Shown: positions 6,792 through 12,198 of the stretch, in pieces
Position numbering within the stretch: the first letter of the stretch is position 1
Layout of the letters: every line of letters starts with the position of its first letter
Origin: an uncultured Ruminococcus sp.
GTDB taxonomy: Bacteria; Bacillota; Clostridia; Oscillospirales; Acutalibacteraceae
DNA length: 12,198 nt
Assembly (NCBI GenBank): GCA_900554995.1
Contig: USJJ01000017.1
Coordinates: 1-12,198, forward strand
Direction of reading: 5' to 3'
The notes under the pieces: generated by a model
Database searches by the model: none
Told to the model about the DNA's origin: nothing
Seen by the model: the letters and a program-made list of their open reading frames with translations, nothing else
Program-made: the position numbers and the translations under genes

Positions 6792-8036
6792 GTGGATATC
6801 AGAGAGAATATACGCATTGCGATTTTCAGTATAAAAACGAATATGATGCGTTCGCTTCTGACTATGCTCGGAATCATAATCGGCGTCGCTTCCGTTATTG
6901 CGATTGTCACGATCGGTAACGGTGGACGTGATTACATAGTCGGAATGATCGAGGATATGGGATCGAATGCAATTCAGATTGCCGTCAATGTCAACACGGC
7001 GAATCAGTCGAATTATATCACCGAGGAGGATATTTCCTCAATTAAAAAGCTCGGAACGGTCAGCTATTGCTCACCTTATGAATTTTCGTTCGGTCAGGCG
7101 CAGGCGGGAAAGTATAACGGCTTTGTGTTTACAATCGCCGGCAACCAGGATCTTCTTTTCATCAATCAGATGACAACGAAATACGGAAGATCGTGGACAA
7201 AGGACGAGTATGATCAAAAGCGCAATGTCTGTATAATCAGCACACTCACCGCAAAGGATATTTTTGGTAAAGAAAACTGCGTCGGCGAGTCGATCAACTA
7301 TACAGTGAATAACAAGACGACGTCGCTCAAGGTTATCGGCGTTGTTGATATGACGGAAAATTCGATGGTGTCGCAGGATCAGATGGAAAGTATAACCTCA
7401 ATGTATTCCTCAAGCTCTTCAATGAGTATGGGAATGATAGCGATACCTGCGTCGCTAAACGGTGAACTGAACAACAAGGTGAACAGGTATTCGCAGGTTT
7501 ACCTTATGGCGACGGACGGTGCTGATCTTGACAACACAGGTGAATCGGCGCTGAACCTCATAAAGACGAGGCACGGCAGCTTTGACGATTCGATATACAC
7601 GCTCAACATTATGGCGACATACATTGACTTGCTTGATTCGGTTATCAACATTTTCACAACGTTCATTGCTGCAGTCAGCGCAATCTCGCTGTTAGTCGGC
7701 GGAATCGGAGTTATGAATATTATGCTCGTTTCAGTAACGGAGCGAACGAGGGAGATCGGTATCAGAAAGGCGCTTGGTGCCAAGACGTCGACAATTATGC
7801 TCCAGTTCCTGACGGAATCCGTGATACTGTGCTTGCTCGGAGGAGCGATAGGCTTTGTGCTCGGCGTAGGCGGAGCGTGGGCGGTTGCGGCTTATTTGAA
7901 GATACCGATAGCCGTCAAGTTCTCAACGGTTCTTATCGCCGTTGGATTCTCCAGTGCAATCGGAATTTTCTTCGGAATCTATCCGGCAAAGCGTGCAGCA
8001 AATATGACCCCGATCGAGGCACTGAGAAGAAATTAA
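6792..8036 (+). CDS. MacB/FtsX-type ABC transporter permease
   Basis: A 414-residue permease of the MacB family. It has the typical amphipathic start, a first membrane helix (about 20-42, LLTMLGIIIGVASVIAIV) and a large extracytoplasmic core domain (about 45-280). The FtsX domain has three helices (about 286-314, 341-368, 377-397) with the signature VSVTERTREIGIRKALGA at the cytoplasmic face and the family end PAKRAANMTPIEALRRN. The start is GTG at 6792, fixed by GGAGG at 6781-6785 with a 6-base spacer. An ATG in frame would cut into the conserved start. The core domain has a Met/Ser-rich loop (about 192-215, with SSSSSMSMGM). It is translated with the adaptor, 12 bases upstream. The ATP-binding partner that drives the family is not encoded in this unit, so it must come from elsewhere. 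Confidence 0.94.
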   Translation: MDIRENIRIAIFSIKTNMMRSLLTMLGIIIGVASVIAIVTIGNGGRDYIVGMIEDMGSNAIQIAVNVNTANQSNYITEEDISSIKKLGTVSYCSPYEFSFGQAQAGKYNGFVFTIAGNQDLLFINQMTTKYGRSWTKDEYDQKRNVCIISTLTAKDIFGKENCVGESINYTVNNKTTSLKVIGVVDMTENSMVSQDQMESITSMYSSSSSMSMGMIAIPASLNGELNNKVNRYSQVYLMATDGADLDNTGESALNLIKTRHGSFDDSIYTLNIMATYIDLLDSVINIFTTFIAAVSAISLLVGGIGVMNIMLVSVTERTREIGIRKALGAKTSTIMLQFLTESVILCLLGGAIGFVLGVGGAWAVAAYLKIPIAVKFSTVLIAVGFSSAIGIFFGIYPAKRAANMTPIEALRRN

Positions 8037-8049
8037 GCAGAAAAATATT

Positions 8050-8097
8050 AAGCCTCACCCTGATTTGAAATCATCATCAAATCAGGGTGAGGCTTTT
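8050..8097. terminator. Bidirectional intrinsic terminator between convergent genes
   Basis: A perfect 19-bp inverted repeat (8050-8068 and 8077-8095) encloses an 8-base loop. The + strand copy is followed by TTTTCTT and ends the permease transcript, 13 bases after its stop. Read on the - strand the hairpin is followed by TTAATATTTTT and ends the MATE transcript, whose stop codon overlaps the T tract region at 8099. Confidence 0.93.
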
Positions 8098-8098
8098 C

Positions 8099-9463
8099 TT
8101 ATTCTTTTTCCTGAATAGGTTTGATAACTTTTTTATAAAGAACCGCGAATAGCATAACCGAAACAACCGATGCGGCAAAGTCTGCAATTGAATATGACCA
8201 CCAAACAAGGTTGTCGTTGCCGATCGAAAGCCCGTATCGTGCAAGAATGTACGCAACCGGAATCAGAACGACAAGCTGACGGATGAACGATGAAATCATC
8301 GAGAACATACTTTTTCCAAACGCCTGAAACGCACCGCTCAGGGCAATATTCATACCTGCGAAAAGGAAGCTGACGCTGATTATTTTCAGCGCGGGAATAC
8401 CGATTCTCAGCATATCGGGTGTTGCCGAGAAAAAACCGAGAAGCAACTTAGGCAGTGCGAAGAAAATTATTGCACCGATCACGCTGAATATTTCCGCATA
8501 CATTGTTGAGAGCTTGATAGTTTTGATCATACGGTGCTTTTTCTGTGCGCCGTAGTTGTAGGCGATAATCGGGATAACTCCGTTGTTAAGTCCGAATATC
8601 GGCATACAGATGAAGCTGTTGAGCTTGAAAAACGCACCGAATACGTTTACCGAAAGCTCCTTGCCAAGGGTGTAGACGATGAGTATTTTGTTCATAAAAT
8701 ATGTCATCACCGAGCCGATAGCGACCATAAGAATTGACGGAACACCGATCTTGTAAATCTCGCCGATGAAGCGTGCATCGGGTTTGAATTTTTTAAAATC
8801 AAGATGAAGATCGGGATTCTTGTTGCGGTTGAAATAAACGGCAAGAATAAATGCAATGATCTGACCGATAACCGTTGCGATTGCGGCTCCGCGAACGCCC
8901 ATTTTGAACACAAAGATAAATACGGGGTCAAGAATAATATTGATTATTGCGCCGACGCCCTGGGTTATCATTGTGTAAAAGGTTCTGCCCGTCGACTGCA
9001 AAAGTCTTTCGTACATTATTTCAAAGAAAATTCCGAAGCTGGCGCCGCAGCATACCTGAAGATACTTTGTACCCTCGTCAATGATGTAGGGAATTGTTGT
9101 CTGTGAGCCGATAAAAAGACGTGAACCGAACACACCGAAAAGGAAAAATGCGATTGAACTGAGCAGGGCGAGGAATACGCCGTTTTCGGCAATTTTATTT
9201 GCACGTTCACCGTTCTTTTCGCCGAGAGCACGTGAGATCAAAGCGTTAACGCCGACCGCCGTGCCGGTTGCAAATCCGATCATAAGGTTTTGTGCGGGGA
9301 AAGAAAGCGAAACCGCTGTCAGCGATTCCTGATTAACCATTGCGACGAAAACCGAATCAACGATATTGTATAATGCCTGTACAAGCATTGAAATAATCAT
9401 CGGCAACGACATATTAATAATCAATTTATTTATCGGCATAACACCCATTTTGTTCTCTTCCAA
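8099..9463 (-). CDS. MATE family multidrug efflux transporter
   Basis: A 454-residue inner-membrane protein with about 12 hydrophobic helices, the normal MATE size. MATE pumps exchange Na+ or H+ for cationic drugs or metabolites. The family start is clear: PINKLIINMSLPMIISMLVQALYNIVDSVFVA, with repeat-related sequence in the second half (the FGLNNGVIPIIAYNYGAQ stretch matches the loop after helix 7). It resembles the DinF/VmrA-like MATE group common in Clostridia. Substrate cannot be inferred. The start is taken as TTG at 9463 because GGAGGAG lies 8 bases upstream. The first in-frame ATG (9448) would be 23 bases from that site. An ATG at 9471 is out of frame and touches the Shine-Dalgarno site. 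The gene is transcribed alone, from a promoter at 9496-9504, and ends at the shared hairpin. Confidence 0.95.
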   Translation of the reverse strand: MEENKMGVMPINKLIINMSLPMIISMLVQALYNIVDSVFVAMVNQESLTAVSLSFPAQNLMIGFATGTAVGVNALISRALGEKNGERANKIAENGVFLALLSSIAFFLFGVFGSRLFIGSQTTIPYIIDEGTKYLQVCCGASFGIFFEIMYERLLQSTGRTFYTMITQGVGAIINIILDPVFIFVFKMGVRGAAIATVIGQIIAFILAVYFNRNKNPDLHLDFKKFKPDARFIGEIYKIGVPSILMVAIGSVMTYFMNKILIVYTLGKELSVNVFGAFFKLNSFICMPIFGLNNGVIPIIAYNYGAQKKHRMIKTIKLSTMYAEIFSVIGAIIFFALPKLLLGFFSATPDMLRIGIPALKIISVSFLFAGMNIALSGAFQAFGKSMFSMISSFIRQLVVLIPVAYILARYGLSIGNDNLVWWSYSIADFAASVVSVMLFAVLYKKVIKPIQEKE

Positions 9464-9495
9464 TTTGTCATCTCCTCCGTTTTAGATACCCTGAC

Positions 9496-9504
9496 ATTAT
9501 ACCA
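9496..9504 (-). promoter_or_regulatory. Extended -10 promoter of the MATE gene
   Basis: On the - strand the bases read TGGTATAAT, a perfect -10 hexamer with the TGN extension, 33 bases before the TTG start. A -35 match is poor (TAGCAA at 17 bases), which extended -10 promoters can tolerate. The leader would be about 25 bases and contains the GGAGGAG site. Confidence 0.65.
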
Positions 9505-9580
9505 TATTGACAGAAAATTTGCTATACTAAGTTCACAAACAGCACACTGCTTATTTTGTGCAAGTTTACGGGATATATTA

Positions 9581-9607
9581 AAAAGTCGACACAAGGTGCC
9601 GGCTTTT
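9581..9607 (-). terminator. Terminator of the rhodanese gene
   Basis: A 12-position stem pairs AAAAGTCGACAC (9581-9592) with GTGCCGGCTTTT (9596-9607), with one G-T wobble and one A-C mismatch and a 3-base loop. Read on the - strand it starts 5 bases after the rhodanese stop codon and is followed by a run of five T. Read on the + strand a T-rich tract also follows, so it may work both ways. Confidence 0.75.
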
Positions 9608-9611
9608 ATTG

Positions 9612-9929
9612 TTATTCAAATGAAAGACCGTACGGCCACTCGACAAGACTGCCGACGCTGTAAATGTTTTTGTAACCGAGAGCGGAAAGCTCGTCGGCGG
9701 CAAGCGATGCCCGTTCGCCCGTCTTGCAGTAGACAAGAATCGGAGTATCCTTTGACGGAATCAGCTCGGCGGCGGTGTCGGCATTGATTGTGTCAACGTC
9801 AAAATTGACAGCGCCCTCGGCGTGACCCGTGAAAAATTCCTCGTCGGTACGCACATCGAACATTATGCACTTCCCCGAGTCGAGCATCCTTTTGGCTTCT
9901 TCAAAATTTATCTTTGTGTATGTATTCAT
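9612..9929 (-). CDS. Single-domain rhodanese-like sulfurtransferase
   Basis: A 105-residue cytoplasmic protein made of one rhodanese domain, like GlpE/PspE-type proteins. These carry sulfur as a persulfide on an active-site cysteine and hand it to acceptors such as cyanide or thiols in vitro. The real partner is rarely known. Visible motifs are the N-terminal CH2A-like box IMFDVRTDEEFFTGHAEGAVN, the active-site loop YCKTGERAS with the catalytic Cys68 and its basic residues, and the closing strand around YSVGSLVEWPYG. All key residues are present. The ATG at 9929 follows GAGG five bases upstream. It ends at its own hairpin, so it is separate from the MATE gene. No promoter could be identified confidently. 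There is no metabolic neighbour that hints at an acceptor. Confidence 0.93.
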   Translation of the reverse strand: MNTYTKINFEEAKRMLDSGKCIMFDVRTDEEFFTGHAEGAVNFDVDTINADTAAELIPSKDTPILVYCKTGERASLAADELSALGYKNIYSVGSLVEWPYGLSFE

Positions 9930-9998
9930 AATGACCTCGCTTAGACAGGTTATTTGACAATAATTTTTTGCTTTGCTTACGGTTGATAAAAATATCTC

Positions 9999-10040
9999 AG
10001 CCTCCCCTTATTGTAAGGGGGACCGCTTGCGGTGGAAGGA
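9999..10040. repeat. REP/MITE-like palindromic intergenic element
   Basis: Two adjacent perfect hairpins lie between the lipoprotein and rhodanese genes. The first pairs CCCCTTA (10004-10010) with TAAGGGG (10014-10020). The second pairs ACCGC (10022-10026) with GCGGT (10029-10033). The flanks CCTCC and GGAAGG are nearly complementary. The style (CCTCCCCTTA...GGGGG...GCGGTGGAAGG) resembles small multicopy palindromes that I recall from intergenic regions of gut Clostridia. Only one copy is in this window, so repetition is inferred. It could also help end the ECF operon transcript, whose last gene stops at 10079 on the - strand. Confidence 0.5.
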
Positions 10041-10078
10041 ATAAAATACAGTCTTAATAAATCCGTTTTTCTTGTTCG

Positions 10079-10819
10079 TCAACCCATAAATTCTGCGCCT
10101 ATATCCTCGCCGAGACCGTTGCAGGTGTAGCGCAGCTTTATATTGTCACCGTTTTTGACGGTGTATTTATTAACTCCGTAGTTCGGAAAAACTCCGTTTA
10201 CGGAATACATCCAGCCCGATTGCGTTCCGCAGTCCTTTTCGTAAAGCTGATGTATTCCTCTTATATATTCGCTGTCGTAGCCGGGGGTGTAAACATACTC
10301 AAGCTGAATCCCCGATTTTCGGCAGTATGTGCATTTCTCGGGGCAAGTGTGCTCCTTGCAGACCTTTTTCAGCACATCGAAAACCGTACTGCCCTCGGCA
10401 ACGCTTACCGTTGTCTCTCTGAGAATATACCCGTTTTTCGGCAGAAACGCTTTCTTCTCGGGACGGAGATTTCCGAGATTGTTAAGGATTGTTTTACACT
10501 CAATTTCAATCGTGCAGGTTACTGACTTGACTCGCTTCTTTGTTGTCGCACTTGTGGCTTTTTGAGACTTAGCGGTCGTGGGGACAGCGGACGCTTTTCC
10601 TGCTGCCGCCTTTGTTGTTGCCGAAGATGCGGTGGACGACGTCGTTGTAGTGTAAGAGGTTGTCGATTTTGCAAATGATGCAGTTGTCGTCAGGGATTCG
10701 GCTTCGGTTGTCGTAATGCCCGATTTTGAGGTTGTGTTCTCAACCTTTGTGACTGTCATTCCGCATCCCGAAAGAAGAATCAGGACGGAAACGAGCAGAA
10801 GAGAAATATACTTATTCAT
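10079..10819 (-). CDS. DUF4430 (transcobalamin-like domain) lipoprotein
   Basis: The 246-residue product is a predicted lipoprotein (lipobox LSGC, Cys19). A Thr/Ser/Ala-rich, surface-spacer-like region follows (about 25-98), then a C-terminal domain (about 99-246) of the DUF4430 type, related to the C-terminal domain of transcobalamin/intrinsic factor. Matching stretches are TCTIEIECKTILNN (101-114), VAEGSTVFDVLKKV (140-153), SGWMYSVNGVFPNYGVNKY (201-219) and IKLRYTC. It carries eight extracellular cysteines. Four (154, 159, 163, 166; HTCPEKCTYC) fall in an insertion that I do not remember from relatives. The ATG at 10819 has AAAGGAT upstream with suitable spacing. A TTG at 10837 would overlap the preceding gene. 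It lies 14 bases after the S component stop, so it is cotranscribed. Capture of a corrinoid for the transporter is a reasonable inference, not shown by the sequence. Confidence 0.88.
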   Translation of the reverse strand: MNKYISLLLVSVLILLSGCGMTVTKVENTTSKSGITTTEAESLTTTASFAKSTTSYTTTTSSTASSATTKAAAGKASAVPTTAKSQKATSATTKKRVKSVTCTIEIECKTILNNLGNLRPEKKAFLPKNGYILRETTVSVAEGSTVFDVLKKVCKEHTCPEKCTYCRKSGIQLEYVYTPGYDSEYIRGIHQLYEKDCGTQSGWMYSVNGVFPNYGVNKYTVKNGDNIKLRYTCNGLGEDIGAEFMG

Positions 10820-10833
10820 ATTTTTATCCTTTC

Positions 10834-11529
10834 TCAATGATTAAACAGCCCGTATTTTTTTGCTACACGGTCAAAGGTGTCTTTGATATACGGTGTCGCA
10901 AGCAACAAAGCAACAAATGTTGTTACTGCGTGGATCGCATTGAAGCTCAGCCCCGAAATGTAGACGGGGAGCATCGTCTTTATGCTGAGATTTGCGCTGT
11001 AAAAGAGTGCGGAGCTTGTGTCAACGATAAATCCGTAAACGGCAAAGCAGAGAAGTCCGCCGACAGCCGCCACCGCCCAGCGATTGCCGCCGAGCTTTTT
11101 ATTGTAGAAAATCAGTCCGCACAGAAATGCGACAAGACCCATTCCGAACATCTGAAACGGAGTGTATGTGCCCTGACCGAAGATTATGTTTGAAACAAGC
11201 ATTGAGAGCGCACCGCTGAGAAAGCCGACGTAAGGTCCAAATGAAATTGCCGCAAGGATAACAATTGCACAGGTCAATTTAACCTGCGGCAGCATAAACA
11301 GAACCGCGCGCCCCGCAACGGCGAGGGCGACAATACAGGCAATTGCGACAAGCTCACGGGTGTGCAGCTTCTTTTTTTCAAGAGAGAAGAAAAGAAGGAC
11401 GAGAGCGAGTATAATAATCAGTGCGCTTGCAAGGTAATATTGCTTGCCGTCGACGAGCTTCCAACAGCCGAAGATGACGGCAGGCACAGCGATGAGAAAG
11501 ATCAGAAGTGAGATTATTTTTTTAGACAT
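10834..11529 (-). CDS. ECF transporter S component (CbrT-like)
   Basis: A 231-residue membrane protein, the substrate-binding S component of an energy-coupling factor importer. It has two N-terminal helices (about 5-23 and 29-48), then a core of about six helices. The core includes ELVAIACIVALAVAGRAVLFMLP, FGPYVGFLSGALSMLVSNIIFGQG and TPFQMFGMGLVAFLCGLIF, the strongest family match: the TPFQMF stretch and the preceding FGQG are typical of S components found beside DUF4430 lipoproteins. KEGG-style naming would be cbrT (cobalamin), but the substrate rests on this context. The ATG at 11529 overlaps the ATPase gene by 16 bases, with GAGG 11 bases upstream, suggesting translational coupling. The lipoprotein gene starts 14 bases after the stop. 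No EcfT gene is visible here. Confidence 0.88.
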   Translation of the reverse strand: MSKKIISLLIFLIAVPAVIFGCWKLVDGKQYYLASALIIILALVLLFFSLEKKKLHTRELVAIACIVALAVAGRAVLFMLPQVKLTCAIVILAAISFGPYVGFLSGALSMLVSNIIFGQGTYTPFQMFGMGLVAFLCGLIFYNKKLGGNRWAVAAVGGLLCFAVYGFIVDTSSALFYSANLSIKTMLPVYISGLSFNAIHAVTTFVALLLATPYIKDTFDRVAKKYGLFNH

Positions 11530-12198
11530 CTTATCACGTCCTCATCCGTCACGGCACCGTCAATGTATCCGTTTGAAATCTTATTGGCGGCGGTGGTATA
11601 AAATCTGTTGCCGTTGAAAAACTCGGCAGTCGGGCTGACGGCGGAAATATTTTTATCAAAAAGCATTGCGCAAAGCTCCGTATTTTTGGCGCAAAACTCA
11701 ATGTCGTGGGAGATAAGAACGACGGTTCTGCCTTTTGATTTCAGACGAGAGATTATATCGGCGAATGTTTCCTTAAACTCGGCGTCCATTCCCTTGGTCG
11801 GCTCGTCGAAGAAATAGATATCACGATCGCAGAGCAAAATTTTGGCAAGCGCAAGGCGCTGCTGCTCACCTCCGCTGATGTCATAGGGATGAGAGGAAAA
11901 GAGACTGGAGATACCTGTAATTTCGGCGATCTTTTCAACCTGCTCCGTGTCACGGCACATCTCTTCAAGCTCCTCGAGAACCGTTCTTGAAGCAAAAAGC
12001 GATCTGACGTCCTGCGGAAGAACCGATATTGTACCGTTGATCTTTATTTTTCCGTTATACGGCTTTTCGATCTTTGAGACGAGCTTTGAAAGCGTGGTCT
12101 TGCCTGCACCATTACCGCCGAGCAGAGCGAAGATACAGCCCTTTGGAATTTTCAAGTTAAGAGAGGCGAGAATATCATCACCGGTCTTCTCATATCTG
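11514..12198 (-). CDS. ECF transporter ATP-binding protein, C-terminal part
   Basis: The frame is open to the window edge, so the 5' end is missing; 227 residues are visible. It begins RYEKTGDDILASLNLKIPKG, which is typical of the second ABC domain in the two-domain EcfA ATPases of Clostridia, so the complete gene is probably a fusion of two ATPase domains. All motifs are present: Walker A GGNGAGKTT (about 12094-12120), Q-loop LPQDVRSLF, signature DISGGEQQRLALAK (about 11850-11882), Walker B IYFFDEPTKGMD and the switch His in VLISHD. A short tail (IDGAVTDEDVIRCLKK) ends 16 bases inside the S component gene. It powers import by the S component at the cytoplasmic face of the membrane. TTG at 12155 was rejected as the start because family sequence continues upstream of it. 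Confidence 0.92.
   Translation of the reverse strand, partial: RYEKTGDDILASLNLKIPKGCIFALLGGNGAGKTTLSKLVSKIEKPYNGKIKINGTISVLPQDVRSLFASRTVLEELEEMCRDTEQVEKIAEITGISSLFSSHPYDISGGEQQRLALAKILLCDRDIYFFDEPTKGMDAEFKETFADIISRLKSKGRTVVLISHDIEFCAKNTELCAMLFDKNISAVSPTAEFFNGNRFYTTAANKISNGYIDGAVTDEDVIRCLKK

Noticed and set aside
8050..8095. Perfect 19-bp inverted repeat as a possible transposon end
   Set aside because: It lies between two convergent stop codons, has T tracts on both sides and no second copy or target duplication. A bidirectional terminator explains all of it.
9507..9535. Perfect -35 hexamer TTGACA on the + strand followed by TATACT
   Set aside because: The spacer is only 10 bases, too short for a SigA promoter, and no + strand gene lies downstream. 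The hexamer overlaps the - strand MATE promoter region by chance.
9954..9982. TTGACA on the + strand at 9954-9959
   Set aside because: At 17 bases the next hexamer is TTACGG, not a -10, and the downstream gene is on the other strand.

Overview
The window looks like chromosomal DNA of an anaerobic, gut-type Clostridia bacterium, probably Oscillospiraceae/Ruminococcaceae. The evidence is the nadK-argR-recN order (a standard Firmicutes cluster), secreted lipoproteins with long Thr/Ser linkers, an ECF-type vitamin transporter operon with a DUF4430 lipoprotein, SigA-like promoters and clear Shine-Dalgarno sites. There are no rRNA, tRNA, CRISPR or transposase genes. The assignment is by style, not by a marker gene.

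Left end (1-2750, + strand): about 140 bases encode a piece of a type I restriction HsdR helicase. They run directly into the C-terminal half of NAD kinase in another frame, so both genes are truncated at the junction. Intact argR and recN follow in the canonical operon order.

Middle (2840-5140): a DUF4474-like lipoprotein and a small acidic secreted protein, each behind its own good promoter, the second closed by a strong terminator. Convergent to them is a small lipoprotein of unknown function on the - strand.

5196-8097: a two-gene exporter module on the + strand, a MacA/HlyD-type adaptor and a MacB/FtsX-type permease, with no ATPase gene beside it. A perfect 19-bp hairpin closes it and also serves the convergent MATE gene.

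Right part (8099-12198, all - strand): a MATE efflux pump starting at TTG, a single-domain rhodanese with its own terminator, a palindromic intergenic element, and the end of an ECF transporter operon. The operon is transcribed right to left as ATPase (cut by the window edge), S component, then a DUF4430 lipoprotein. The S and ATPase proteins would form a membrane importer. The lipoprotein, whose domain resembles the transcobalamin C-terminal domain, could bind a corrinoid at the cell surface.

Most of the window is ordinary housekeeping and transport. The parts most worth a second look are the hsdR/nadK junction, the well-expressed secreted protein at 4003, the four-cysteine insertion in the DUF4430 protein and the exporter pair without an ATPase. 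I see no convincing evidence of a wholly new multi-gene system. No gene-free stretch exceeds 300 bases.
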